Shown one piece after another: positions 1 through 12,070 of a stretch of 64,000 nt of DNA (positions within the stretch are counted from its first letter, which is position 1; every line of letters starts with the position of its first letter). The notes beneath the pieces were generated by a model. That model made no database searches. It saw only the letters and a program-made list of their open reading frames with translations, and was not told where the DNA came from. The stretch lies in the NCBI RefSeq assembly GCF_910592395.1, contig NC_088325.1, positions 3,999,501 through 4,063,500 on the forward strand, written 5' to 3'. Source of the DNA: Lineus longissimus (taxonomy: Eukaryota > Nemertea > Pilidiophora > Heteronemertea > Lineidae). Made by a program: the position numbers and the translations under genes.

Positions 1-176
1 CAAAAAATTTTTAACTTTTTACACTATTTACAGATTGTCAGTGACCTTCATTTCTTCTTTAGTCGTTCTATATATAGCAATTCGCATCCTAACTCTCTTT
101 TTCTGGTATCTGATTTTCATCAACATATCTTACTTGTCCTTCAATGATCCGGCATATATATATCATGTACCAGCCA

Positions 177-480
177 CTAAAATTCGTACATATCCTTTGA
201 TTTGCCCCATAGTTTATCAAGCCTGTTTTTAAAGACATTTACAGAAGGTGCCATCACCACATCAGCCGGAAGAGCATTCCATTCGTGTACGATCCCACTT
301 GTAAAACAGTTCTCCCTCAGATTGGTATTGTACCTGTTAACTTCCAACTTCAGAGGGTGGCCTGTCAAGTTGCGATTCTGGTGGTAAGGGATCTCCATTT
401 GCGTTCTTATCAACCCATGCGCTATCTTGTACATGAATATCATGTCGCCCTTGATTGGATGGAAACAATCAGAGTTCGCG
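177..480 (-). pseudogene. 3' end of a LINE ORF2 (CR1/L2-like), 5'-truncated
   Basis: The minus strand encodes about 100 residues matching the C-terminal tail typical of CR1/L2/Jockey-type ORF2 proteins: GDMIFMYKI, then HPLKLEVNRYNTNLREN, then HEWNALPADVV and SVNVFKNRLDKLW. These are the post-RT residues seen at the end of many such LINEs (family knowledge). No RT core is present upstream on this strand, because the sequence beyond about 480 turns into AT-rich repeat. I read it as a dead 5'-truncated insertion. It differs in sequence from the intact LINE at 14.5-18.6 kb, so it belongs to another family. Confidence 0.7.
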
Positions 481-960
481 TTTTCATGGTTTGAAAAAAC
501 GTTGCTGGGATGCAAATAATCAACATTAGATGAGTACAATTAGATTGTATACAAATAATTTCGTGCATACTTTCATGATTTGAAACAATCAGTTTGTTAA
601 AGTGATGGTTTGGAAATAATGATTTTGTGCGTGATTGTTTATCATCCAATGCAATGGACTATTTCCTGGTTTGAGAAACCATGACTTTTTTAATTTTGAT
701 TATTTAACAAACCATCATTTCGAGACAGTTTGATTATTTGAAACCACGGATATTCAGAAAATGTATTATTTGAAAACAATAAAGTTACGTTGTTTGATTG
801 GATGAATATAATCAAAAGAGAGCAAATTCATTGTTTGAAACAATATCGATAGGAACAGTAAATGGTTTGAATACAATTGGAATAAGCAAATTTATGGTTG
901 GGAAATAATCTTGACTTCGTTCACTCATTTATTTCGATATAATTTGCTTATTTCAAATAA
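440..960. repeat. Degenerate ~32-bp minisatellite
   Basis: A motif like TGGTTTGAAACAATCA recurs about every 30-33 bases (near 468, 513, 550, 578, 608, 670, 737, 768, 803, 833, 866 and 898), with strongly diverged filler. No coding potential is seen. The left edge overlaps the LINE relic. Confidence 0.5.
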
Positions 961-1763
961 TTTCGTCAAATAATTTAATTCCCACATGGCGCCTCATAAT
1001 GGTGTCCTACTTATTTCTCGAATATGTATCTTATGGAAAGACTTTGCCAATATTGTAAACTCGTCTGGCAATTAAAACAAGCTGAAATGGTACACATTAC
1101 ATCAAAAAGTACACCATTCGATCCTGCTTGTACGTTTTCATCATGTCGGAGCCATTCTTGTTTGCTCCCGAATCGAACCCACCCCATTTAGATGTCGATT
1201 TCAATCAGTGAGAAAATAAACAAACAAATGCGTGCAATTCTGAATTACCTGACAACAAGGTCCCATGGCTTATAGGCCGCGTATCCGATAGAAAAGAGGA
1301 CAGTATTCTTACCATTTGCCCAAATAAAGTGGCCTTTAAATAATTGTCCTTTTAGAACATCTGCAATAGGAATACAAGTAAGATACACAATGAGAAAGTA
1401 CTAAGCATCGTCCTTCAGTGGCATAAAAAACACGAGTATTATTGCAGCCTTTCGGATGAGGAAGTTTTTTGATTCAAGAAATGATCGCGCGAGGGCGCAA
1501 GTCTCATTTTGGTACATGTATGATGTGACACTCTTTTTGAAGCTCCAGGTGCACACAATATAGTGAATACAGTAGCGCCACTGAGGACTGATGTTGGCAT
1601 ATCATAATTAACTGAGGGTGTTTGAAACATGGCAGACGGTCGTTCAAATAATGGTGAACGGGTGATTGTGTTTTCTCACAGAGCCGCTGGGGTTTATATT
1701 CATGCATATCAGCTTCAATGATATTGATGTCTTAAATTGTTAATGACTTATTGTTGTTTCCAG
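961..1763. other. Non-coding stretch, probable intron
   Basis: No ORF with recognisable similarity and no clear repeat. It ends in a usable 3' splice site (polypyrimidine then CAG at 1761-1763) in front of the membrane-spanning exon. I see nothing else in it. Confidence 0.4.
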
Positions 1764-1915
1764 TATCCCGGCCGGTAACTCCCTGTCCACCTCAGCCCAT
1801 TATGGCTAAACCTTTTTGGCAAATAGTGGCAGTGGCACTATTTCTATTGCTTGTCACAGCAATCATGATCGCCTTCATTGCCATGCGCGAAAGACATCAT
1901 CGACAGGCTCTCAGA
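1764..1915 (+). CDS. Membrane-spanning exon of a probable single-pass membrane protein
   Basis: The 152-base open exon lies between a pyrimidine-rich CAG acceptor and a GTGAGT donor. It starts with two bases of a split codon and ends exactly in phase 0. It encodes a Pro/Cys-containing stretch (SRPVTPCPPQPIMAK), then about 24 hydrophobic residues beginning at FWQIVAV, then a basic stop-transfer sequence (RERHHRQALR). This fits a type I membrane protein with the ectodomain upstream of the window and the tail downstream. A second reading is possible: the internal ATG (cccattATGG, good context) could start a signal-anchor protein. The phase-0 end matches the phase-0 starts of exons A-D and of the terminal exon on the same strand. 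Product family not recognised. Confidence 0.5.
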
Positions 1916-4455
1916 GTGAGTTTTCAGATTATTTTTGTTGCAGCTTCTTGGCACTTTTCTTAACCATTTGCTGTTGCATAATCGGCTCAGTAGCTACCTT
2001 TTCGAGATAATAATGCTGCGGTCCAATCAGCATTAGAGAAAGCTGTGTAGCTTTCGGTTCACGGTGTAGCCTGGGGTCATCACTCTACTCCGGCCAATTG
2101 ACAATGTTAAAACGATGTCCTGGCGTCGTAAGAAGATATATTGCAGAGCTGGAGTGTCAAGACAAATATCGAGTTGGTGACTTCGGAAGATTTGGTATTA
2201 ACTGATTATTCCAAATTGTGAGTTAAATAGATCCAGTCGTGGCACAATTCTTTATTTAGACTAGGTGAATGTGGTAAAATGAACTAAATTGGTGATTACT
2301 TTTCATGCAGCTCATTGGCTACATAATCATATGAGGGGAACTCGAAACTGCTAACATGTATCCCGCTTATTCCCGCCGAGGTTTTAACTGGGCCGTTCAA
2401 AACTCCCCATTTCTATATGCATTTCGCTTTAGGTTTCCTTTAATCACCAATTAAGGTTGTTAGTACAGTCTTAAAGACAATTTCACGGCGTAAAGCATAC
2501 TTATAATGCATACTTAGGATATCAGGCGTAGTATATACTCCTTTTAAAAGGAAACTAGGTTAGTTGTAACGGTATTGGTGCCCAAAAGTCAAGTGAAAGC
2601 GAAGATATATTATGGCTATTTAAAAAATACAGAGGTAACATTCCAAATTTGATATAGCGCAACTTAAAGCAGTTAGTGCTCAACTGTGATTTGATATTAT
2701 GATTACTGTCATCTGCATGAAGACAATTGTAACAGCGAACATTAATTCCCACAGTTATTCCCACTGAGGACGCTAGGTTATACCATACACAAAGTCATTC
2801 TCGGTAAGAGGGTTAATTCACCTCACTCTGAAGGCAGACGTACGTTTCTGAAGACAAAATAAAACAAGCTGTCTATCTCACTGTAAAATGAGCTCATCTT
2901 TCTGATTTCTGACTTTCTGAAGAACGTGGCTGAAGACCTTGACATGATAGCTAATACACATCCAGGTTCCCCTCTCTCTCTAAGACGCCCTGCTTTCTCT
3001 TTCTCTTTGATCCAATCCCCTTATTTTTTGCAAGTCTGTATGATGTGTTCGCGATTTGTTGACAACTCAGACCACATATTGTTGTCGGGGATGAGAATAG
3101 TTAAATTAAAAAAAATATCCAAATAGTTTTACTAGTTTCATGAGTAAAGGATAGGCGGTGCTTCTGGTCTGTGAGAAAGGTATCATTTAAACAACAATTT
3201 TGGTTGAATCTGTCTCCAATTTGGCAAACTGCCATGGGCTGTGCAGTCATCCGACGTGAAAATTGTATTTGCTGCTCTAGTTTTTTGTTTGGGATGATTA
3301 AGTTTGGGTCATTTATAGTGGAATAATCAGATGCCCATCAACCATATCCCGACGCAGGCGATATGGTGTCATATCCCAACGATCAAAACGGTGTCGGGCA
3401 TCTTTCAGCTGTTTGCGTGCGGACTGAGGGCATCAATCTCTCAAAGAAGGACTCCGATCCACGTGAGACAGTGCCGAAGTCGACAATGGCTGCTTCATAA
3501 TTCCATATCCCTTCGAACGTCCTTTGATCATTCCTCCCAAGCCATTGGGTTGCTTGTGGATTGGAATAGTTCCAGAACTGTTCAGGCCTAGAACTGTTCA
3601 ACTGTACTGATAGATCTGAACAGTTCCAGCAATACAGTAGAAAGGAATGTTCTGTCACTGTTCCAACCAACATCACATTTCAATGGTTACCTAGCATAAA
3701 ATGATTACATGTAAGATAGACCACTCTCATGATCAATTATAAATGACACACCTTTATCAAGGGGGGATTATCCACCAAATACAAAATGACCTCGTGCCCA
3801 TTTCACTGATTACCTCACCTGCCTATTTCGATTAGGCAACCTGGCCCGGCACTTTCAGAATTTTAGAACTGTTCTCTTTAGAGGACAACTCTGTTTGGCT
3901 TTGAGTGGTTGTTTGCAGGAAAAAATAAGAAAACAAGCATTTTCCGAACCGACCAATCTTAACAATAGTGCCGCCAAATATAATGCTAATTAGCCAAAAT
4001 GACGTCATTGTGGTTGGAGAATTTGCCTGACAACGGCTCGTGGCCGGCTTACTGACTGCATCACATGAACCACTCTTTCATTGAGAATCTGATTTCGAAC
4101 TTCCGATTTAATCTGATTTCGCACTGCACTTGGAGGTTTATTCTCTAGAGAGTATTCCTCACCCCAGTTGCAATTTATTACGTGCCACTACGTTTATGTG
4201 TAATTTGAAGTTATTTGTCAAGTGACTCTAACTTTTGCCAGCGGCCAGATAAGAGTCCATCGCAGGCTACTTTCTCATCAGAACTTGGATTTTATCCTCT
4301 CTTGTCTATTCTCCTCAATAAATCAGCATTTGAGACTGGGTCATCCAATTTAATCTTGGGAATATTCCTTTAACAATGTGAACTGCTGTTCATATACAAA
4401 ACTCTGGATCGAGTTTGCGCTTGCTGGTCTCAGAAGTGTATTTCATATTGTCCAG

Positions 4456-4560
4456 GTTTGTTCATCAGAGGAAGCAGAGTTCGATGAATGTTCGGATATT
4501 CTAGAATGTGCCAAGAATGCAGAGCTTATAACCCCATCATTCTTTCACTTTAATGAGAAG
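4456..4560 (+). CDS. Exon A of the duplicated tail cassette
   Basis: The 105-base exon is flanked by TCCAG and GTGAGG and is open in the phase that joins the membrane exon (phase 0 at both ends, 35 codons). Its product is acidic and serine/cysteine-containing, from VCSSEEAEFDECSDILECAK to FHFNEK. The upstream intron is clearly homologous to those before exons B, C and D ('ctctggatcgagtttgcgc' and the branch/pyrimidine region), so the four exons are paralogous cassettes. No known domain recognised. It could be spliced together with, or instead of, the other cassettes; the sequence cannot decide. Confidence 0.45.
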
Positions 4561-4978
4561 GTGAGGATGACCCTTTTAAGTTATGAGGTTAGTCAGGTGT
4601 CTTCTATTTAGACTCGAGTTTGACGATTAATGTGCAAAAATGTATCAAACAAATATCACATGACCTAGGAGAGTGATACGCCCATGCAATAAAAATATCT
4701 TAATCAAATGAGGAATAATCTCGTCCAATCCAGACTCTATGTGCCATGTCTGTTAAAATACCTCCCCCATTTTGCGTCATTTTCATTGTAGTCCTTTGTT
4801 ACAATAATGTGGGTATCGTTACACATCTTAGAGAGGTTTTCCCGAAAGTGTGCGATGTTGACGCGTCCGTTAACAGGGCGTATAGTCTATGTCAAAATGC
4901 GTTTCCAAGGTATTTGCATAAGGACAACCCATTCCTGTTCTATCTCACTGGAAACACATGATTCCTCTGTTTTTGCAG

Positions 4979-5011
4979 GATGTTAAATCCGGTGTTTTAT
5001 TTTTTGAATAA
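4979..5011 (+). CDS. Possible alternative terminal exon in block 1
   Basis: A strong TTTTGCAG acceptor precedes the phase-0 reading DVKSGVLFFE followed by TAA. An AATAAA overlaps the stop region (about 5007), as expected for a short alternative 3' exon. The same feature in block 2 (38512-38541) reads DVKSGVLLL and a stop. In block 4 the coding bases after the acceptor are partly lost. The exon is short and may be chance, but acceptor and frame are conserved in two copies. Confidence 0.25.
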   Translation, partial: DVKSGVLFFE

Positions 5012-7261
5012 ATCATAAACGTCGCATTGGTTCCTAGCTCATATTTGCCACCACATGTGGAATGTTTGCCAATTTTTGCCAATCAAGGAACAATTCTACG
5101 TTTCTTCCTGGATAATTCTTACAATGACCGCTCCCGTGAAACACAGTTCCTAAAGCTACCTGCCAAAATAATTTTAAAAAAGGGGGTTAACCATTGCGCT
5201 TTTGAAATATATCGAATTATATTGAATCATGCCGAAGTGAGCGAAAAACGCATCAACTATCACTGGACAGCATTTCAACACACGGCTGACGCACATCCCA
5301 AGTTCAGTTTACACATAAGTCGGCATCAGCAGTAAAATGCGTATTTTCTTGTTAGCAACCAATTAAGCGCTCCAGCTTTCAGACATTCCCAATAACATGT
5401 CTCTACCAAAACAATTGATACATCAACACTGACATGCACTGCATGATGAGCATGAAATCAACGTCGTGAATTAAAACGTTATATAGTCCGGGAGCTGAGC
5501 GACTTTTATTTAACAAAACTGGCCACAAATGATTTGAATGTGTTGTGGGAAAAAGTACGCCTACCTGACCTTAGAAACCCAATTCTTAAGTTTTTCCAGT
5601 GGTGGGTGACTTAGAGATAGAGGGGTTAGAGTTTGTGTTAATGTCTTTACACGTAGATCTTGAACGGTTAAATTTAGACCTTATAAATGTATTACTTACA
5701 GGTGCAAATGAGTGAGATGAGCATGTTTTCAAATGCCCTCTCGATATGTTATAGGAAATTACATTTTAAATTGGTTTCTAAAGAAATAAAGGCAAAATAC
5801 ATAAACATGACATTTCCAACCACACTGCCACTTAAAACATCTGTTAGTAATACATTTATAGGGTCCAAATCGAACCGTTCAAGATGTACGTGTACATTGG
5901 TGCTTGTGCTCCTGTTCTAGCGGTGTTTCTCGGAGATTTACCGATAAGTGTTGTGTTCGGCCTAAGTTGTAGATTTTGCTTCTTTAAATAAGGTTTATGG
6001 AACTCTGGTGATTGTCTTTATATTTCTAACAGTAGTCCAAAATGATTTCTTTCCTTCTATATTTCGGCAGATCGTTGTTTTCCTTTGAGAAACACTCCCT
6101 TTGTCTGTCTATCATCGCCTTCATATCTTTCTTTGTTGTACTATGGTGATCGTCTTTAAACATTATATTATCCCTTGAGACATGTACGAAAGAAATGTTC
6201 GTATTAAGTGATATTTAGAATTATTCCAAAACCCTTCAAATAGTCCTCAAAATGTATGAAGGAAGCATATGCTTTTCTGTTGCAACTGATTTATCTCACA
6301 GGTGAATGAAAGAGAAAATGGCCACTCTGGAGAATTGATTGTCCATACTTGCCGAGTATCAGACAGGCTTCCAGCTTGTCGTGTTGGCCTGTCCTAGGAA
6401 AGGAAAAAGTTATTCACTTTCAGGGCTGTCACAATGTGACGCATAGCTGAACTTATGCCAACTTATGTGAATTGTCATCAACACGCTGATGCACGCTGAT
6501 ATGAGTTTGTGATTGGCTGGGTATAAGTTGTACACATTAAAGGGTATTTAGCCTAATGCAAATATTCAATGGGATTTTATTCTTCATTTAAAACGACCAA
6601 AAACATTAGGGTTAATTAAATGCTTTTTATTTCATGAAAATATCTCAAAAATTGAAAACGTTATGAGCGGTCAAAGTTAAAGATTCGGCAATGCTCATTA
6701 AATTGGACTGCTAGGTAATGTTATGATATGATGTCATAACATGTACTCCAATTTAATGACATATTTAATTCTTGAATTACTGGCAACGTACTTCACATAC
6801 AATTATTAAACTTATCACATGCGTAGAGTATACAATTATGACATGTATGAATGAGTCTCTCATATCTAAAACTGCATAAATCGATTACAACATAACATGA
6901 TTATATTGTATAATAACAGGGATAATAAAGAAATGCTGTTATGTTGGCTAACATTATTAACATTTCAAAACAAACACTTCGGCTTTTCACAATACGACCA
7001 CCAACTCTCGTTTTTCTCTCGGAAAACTCTCGAAATCTGCATCGTTCACGAAATCTCTCGTAAATCACTCGTAAAGTACAGGGACGCCTAATCGGATTAC
7101 ACGCTCAGTGGCGATGCCTCTCGTAAAGTCTCGAGTTCTTGAATTCCGAGACCTTTCGTCAGTTTTTCGATACCTTTCGACAGTATAATCTATTAAACGG
7201 TTATTTACATGTTGGTTTGCAGGGGGCGCGATAAGTCCGACCATTATGACCAGCGTGCTCA

Positions 7262-9290
7262 ATATTTATGATAGTTGTCAGTTCCACAATGAAACTTAGG
7301 AGGCGGATAAGATATGCCGTTGCCTATCTTTTGTAAAAAGTCATCTATGCGAACCAGAGGCAATTCATTTATTGAGTGTCCTTCCCGGGCAGGCTCTTCC
7401 CCTATCATAATTATGTTGATGACAATCGATGCGTTTATTTAACGCGTTGGCCTTTTATGATTCCAAATAAGCATTAAGAAATAAACATTAACCTCATTAA
7501 GTGTGTTATAAAAAAAAAATTATTTTAGGATTTTACCCGATCTGCAATGCATGGTACGAGTGCGTCCATATGACACCGTTGACGGTCGCTATCAGTGTGA
7601 ATCGAGTTTAGCCAAGTTCGTATCAGAGCGATTCCTCGCGTCAGTGTATTGTACACTTTTTTTCCGCGCCTCACTTTCGCAAGTAAAAGCGGAGATAGCC
7701 TGGTGCGTCGACATAGCGTTTTGTATTAGTAGCGCGTTTTATATTAGTAGCGCTGTGCTTCAGAAATTAACGGTAAAAACGTCAGTCTGTCATTACTGCA
7801 GCCTCTGAACAGACAAAATCTTAAAACCACCGGATGCCATCACCTTTTTATACATATGTAAATAAAACCGCAGTATCAATAAATGGTTCATGATATTTGC
7901 TGCTCGGTTGGTGCATTAGGCAACAAAACGGCAAAATAGCTGTCAATCACATTATCATTTAGCCATTACTGTCAAAGACCCTTATTTGTCGGTGATTATC
8001 TCGCAATATACCACATCGGATTATCACACCAAACTACTAATTTCTTTTTTGGATCATTCAACATAATAAGACTTATACGAACAACACTGAATGACCACAA
8101 CTTCCTGATGTCAGGTAATCCTTTAATGTGTGTCTATAGAAATGTTTCTTTTGAGCTAAAAATACATTCGTCCCTCAATCAAAACAGGGTTTCTTTTTTA
8201 TTTGACCAACAATAAACTTGCAAGGGTTACATACACCTTACTTTCCACTTTTTCTTTTAGCAAAATATGAACTTTCGAGGATCAAAGTTCCCGAAAGTGA
8301 ATGTTTAAGCCAGTGAAACATCATTCCTGTGATTGTCCCCCATATTTAAATGTTTCCATACAAAAGACAACTAGAAGAAAAACCATGAGGGGAAAACAGA
8401 AAATGTGCCAATCTGTGTTTCAGCGTTTCCAAACAGCGAGGTTCGCGAACATATGACGCAAGAGCCAATTAATTGCTTTTTTACATAGCTATTCCAAAGG
8501 CAAACATAAAATCTGGTGTTTTCTCCAACACATAGGACATTGAGATGTAGTAGGGTTAAATTATGGTGGGAAAGTGTGGAAAGGTCGGCGTGTCTTCGGA
8601 AGGTGGACCAGCGTGAAATTTAGGAGCCGTAGAGCACTGACAAAACTGAAGTTAAGAGTCGCCCGCACACACTGCTCTACAAGTAGGAAGAACGGTCTAA
8701 TGGCCACATTCATTCTTTATGCTGGGGGCAGGGGGGGGGCACGACTTGTAAAAAGTGCAATTGATCGGATCATTTTTCAATAACACTGTAATCGGTCAAT
8801 GTGTAACAGAAGTGATGATAGAAATGTGATGGGCTCCTGTCAAATGGTAACCCAAATGAAGGTTGTCAAAATCAGTAACCTTGGCATATCAACTCTCTGA
8901 TCTCGGATTACCTTTTTTTTGATACGCACTGTATAACTTTCCATCATACTTGATGTTTACCGTTCATTGTAATGAGGCAACAATCGCCGTCACAAAGCAC
9001 AATACTCAATCTGTGTTCATGAATTTATCGTGCATAAGCAGTCGCTCTGCTCTGTGATGAGTCTTTAGCGATCTCCTGAATTTGTCCGTTGTCTGAAGAA
9101 TTTAGTGGTGTGTTTTTTCCACAAGACACTTGTCTTAAGCCAAACTAATTCTCACCAAAGTCAACCCGATGCAAAGAACAATGATACCGAACTGGGTGAC
9201 ATGAATAGATTCAAAATAACCTCCCGGGGAACAATAGTAACTAATTACAAAAATTCGAGACTGTGTATGCCACTATTAGTCACATCATAA
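7262..9290. other. Non-coding stretch inside the large insertion
   Basis: No ORF with recognisable similarity. It holds AT-rich sequence, short homopolymers and a G-run near 8731-8738. I see no gene or repeat family here. Confidence 0.4.
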
Positions 9291-9299
9291 ATCGATCTT

Positions 9300-9526
9300 G
9301 AAATATTTCTGACTGTTTACAGCATGACGGGCGCGTCCCATTTGTCTTTACCTGTTGAGTTGCTGGACATGTGTGAGACAGTCGCAACATAACTTTGGAC
9401 CAGGTGGTAAGGATTATGTTTGATTGTTTCTAGAGACACAGCCACATCTTTTTGGGAATAAAGTGAATTGCAATTCCTGGAGAGACATTCACTATCCTGT
9501 TCTTCCTTGTCTGTTTAGGTTGTGAC
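9300..9526. repeat. Degenerate ~112-bp satellite, left segment
   Basis: Diverged units carry the words 'gagacagtcgcaacataac', 'tgattgtttctagagacac' and 'ttgtgac'. The array continues at 13164-13760 and 18940-19430, on the far sides of the foldback element and the LINE. The three segments therefore look like one satellite array split by insertions. Confidence 0.55.
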
Positions 9527-10162
9527 GGTTGCCTGTACTTTCCGGAAAGTTGGAAAGTTGGAAACCTGGAAAGTTGGAAACCTGGAAACCTGGATATAAC
9601 TTCCTGCTATGTGGCGCTTGTCATCCACTTGTGTCAGTTAAAGGGATCTTTGGCTGGATGGATGATGTAACAAGGTACTCGCTAGGTGGCGCTTGACATA
9701 ACAGGGTACTTCCCGCTAGGTGGCGCTTGTCATCCACCTGTGTCAGTTAAAGGGATCTTTGGCTGGAAGGATGATGTAACAGGCTCTTTGGCTTGATGGA
9801 TACTTCCTGCTATGTGGCGCTTGGTATCCAGCTCTGTCATTTGAAGGGCTCTTTGGCTAGATGGATGATGAAACAGGGTACTTGGCGCTTGACATCTAGC
9901 AGTGTCATTTATTAAGGGATGTTTGGCTGGATTAATTTTAAGTTGTCCTCCCATGAAAAGTCCTAATAATTGGACATGTATGGCAAGCCATTTGACGTCA
10001 TCAACACTTGATCGAGCGGTCACCACGTGACAAATGCAGACTGCAGACTACTCTTATTTACTTGACAAAAATGTTTTATATACATTTGTAATTATAATTA
10101 TGAACCCCCTGCTGTAGGTGTCACTGGGCCACCAGCCACGTGCTGTATCATCTGATGGTATG

Positions 10163-11247
10163 TATGGCACGCCAAAGCGGAACTATTTCAACCCTGTACA
10201 AAATATTAGCAACATTTTAAAAACGATCCAACATTTTCAGAAAACAAGCCAACATTAGCGGAATTATTTCAACCCTGTACAAAATATAACCATTATATAA
10301 AAAAAAGATCCAACATTTTGAGAAAACAAGCCAAAAATTTTTTTGACATTTAGAAAAATTCGTTAGAAAAAAATTATTTTGGGGTTAAACTTTTTTTCTT
10401 CATAAAAAAACTTTTAAAAATTCATTATTTCGTGAAAAAAATATTTAATTTTTTTTCTTCTCTTGAAAATATTTTCCCGCAACATTTTTTTTTAAATGTT
10501 GACAAAATTTTACGGCAACATTTATTTTCGTTCAAGATTTTTTTCTTGCAACATTTTTTTTCGTCAACAATTTTTTCGTCCAACAACGAGCGCCACCTGT
10601 GAACAACTAATTGAACTATATCCCCTCGAGACGAGGTTTAGCTACGGGGTACTTCTGGCATGTTTCTTTACACGAATATCTTACGCACGTGGTTGTCACT
10701 CGTCATGAATGTGTCAGTGTCAGATTTTTACCGTCATTAAATTACATAAGTTAAACCCCTACAAACATGACAAACAATTTAAATTTTCAACATACGAACG
10801 AACGAACGATCAGAATTCCCGACCTGCTATGAGTATGAAGTACCCAAGCTTAACCTCGTCCTTGCGCGCGAGTTCAATTAGCAGTTCATAGGTGGCGCTC
10901 GTTGTTGAACGGAAAAAATGTTGAACGAAAAAAATGTTGCCAAGAAAAAATCTTGAACGAAAATTAATGTTGCAGTGAAATTTTGTCAAGATTTTCTTTT
11001 TAAATTGCGTGGAAAATATTTTTAAGAGAAGAAAAAAATGTAAACGAATTTTTCGAAGTATCACGAAAAAAAAATTGTTGGCTTGTTTTTTCAAAATGTT
11101 GACATGAGTCTAAAAAATGTTATCTTTTTTAAAAGATTGTCGGGTATATTTTTGAAAGTTTAAATAGTATTTCTTCTCTGTTGCCAAGAAATTTGTAGTT
11201 GCTAATATTTTTTCAGGGTTGAAATAATTCCGCTTTGGCGTGCCATA
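10163..11247. mobile_element. Nested foldback element, TIR starting TATGGCACGCC, 6-bp target duplication
   Basis: TATGGCACGCCAAAGCGGAA at 10163 is mirrored by its exact complement ending at 11247. A GGTATG duplication flanks it (10157-10162 and 11248-11253). The two arms (about 10163-10650 and 10845-11247) are long inverted repeats, AT-rich with 'caacattttt' words, and meet near 'caacgagcgccacct'. There is no coding capacity. TIR start and TSD length match the element at 55148-55745, indicating one family. Confidence 0.7.
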
Positions 11248-11552
11248 GGTATGTCCTCTAGAAATTGCTGGCTCATCAGAATGATGAGGGCATCCACATG
11301 TTAGGTTTTAGAATAGCTCCTCGATAGCCCATCTTGGCCACAATGTTTATTGGACCAAGAAGTTCAGAATGAGATAGCGTGGGGCTAAAGTAAATAAGGT
11401 GAGGATATGGGTCATGAGTAATTATGATGATGTAATTCCCATGGAAGTTTAATCCCTTCTACGGTAATACCAAGGATACAGCTAATGCATCCTGAACTCA
11501 GGCCAACACTCGGCACTAACGACCGTTACAACTGTACTTCGCCCCGGGAGCA

Positions 11553-12070
11553 GGACAATTCCCCCCCGGACAATTGCCCCCGGACTATTCCCCCCAGACA
11601 ATTCCCCCCTGGACGATTCCCCCCGAGGACGATTCCCCCGAGGACAACTCCCCCCTGGACAATTCCCCCCCGAGGACAACTCCCCCCTGGAAAGTTTACT
11701 CCGTTGCCGCTTTATGTTTAGATTTCTTCTGTGAGTTATCATAATTCTAGTGCAAAAGTATGCTTCATAACTGATGACACTTCGGTGAAAAATACATGTA
11801 CAGGTAGCATGTATTTTTTTTTAAATTCTGAATAAAGTTGTTCTTTGAGTTTGATCATCATCATTGGCATCATTTTGCGTGACCGACGTTGTCTGGGGGG
11901 GGGGGGGGATTTTCCGGGGGGAGTTGTCCTCGGGGGGAATTGTCCAGGGGGGAGTTGTCCTCGGGGGGAATCGTCCTCGGGGGGAATCGTCCTCGGGGGG
12001 AATCGTCCAGGGGGGAATTTTCTGGGGGGAATAGTCCGGGGGGCAATTGTCCGGGGGGGGGGAATTGTCC
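11553..12070. mobile_element. G/C-rich foldback built of GGACAATTCCCCCC-type units
   Basis: The left arm (11553-11692) is a run of ~14-17-bp units like GGACAATTCCCCCC and GAGGACAACTCCCCCCT. The right arm (11896-12070) is the inverted run (GGGGGGAATTGTCC). A ~200-bp AT-rich loop lies between them. The ends are GGACAATTCC and GGAATTGTCC. Proline/glycine-rich ORFs across the arms are by-products of the repeat. No target duplication is clear. Confidence 0.6.

Larger units (their letters stand above)
2555..6987. repeat. Duplicated block 1, left part (holds exon A)
   Basis: This is one of four or five related ~4 kb blocks. It starts with a segment 'agttgtaacggtattgg' that recurs at about 37137, 40999, 47350 and 51503. 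Stretches 2780-3160, 3330-4080, 4080-4620 and 4620-6980 are matched closely at 48446-48850, 52670-53380, 53650-54250 and 38280-40340. The block is cut at 6987/36475 by the 29.5 kb insertion and resumes to about 37136. Confidence 0.75.
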
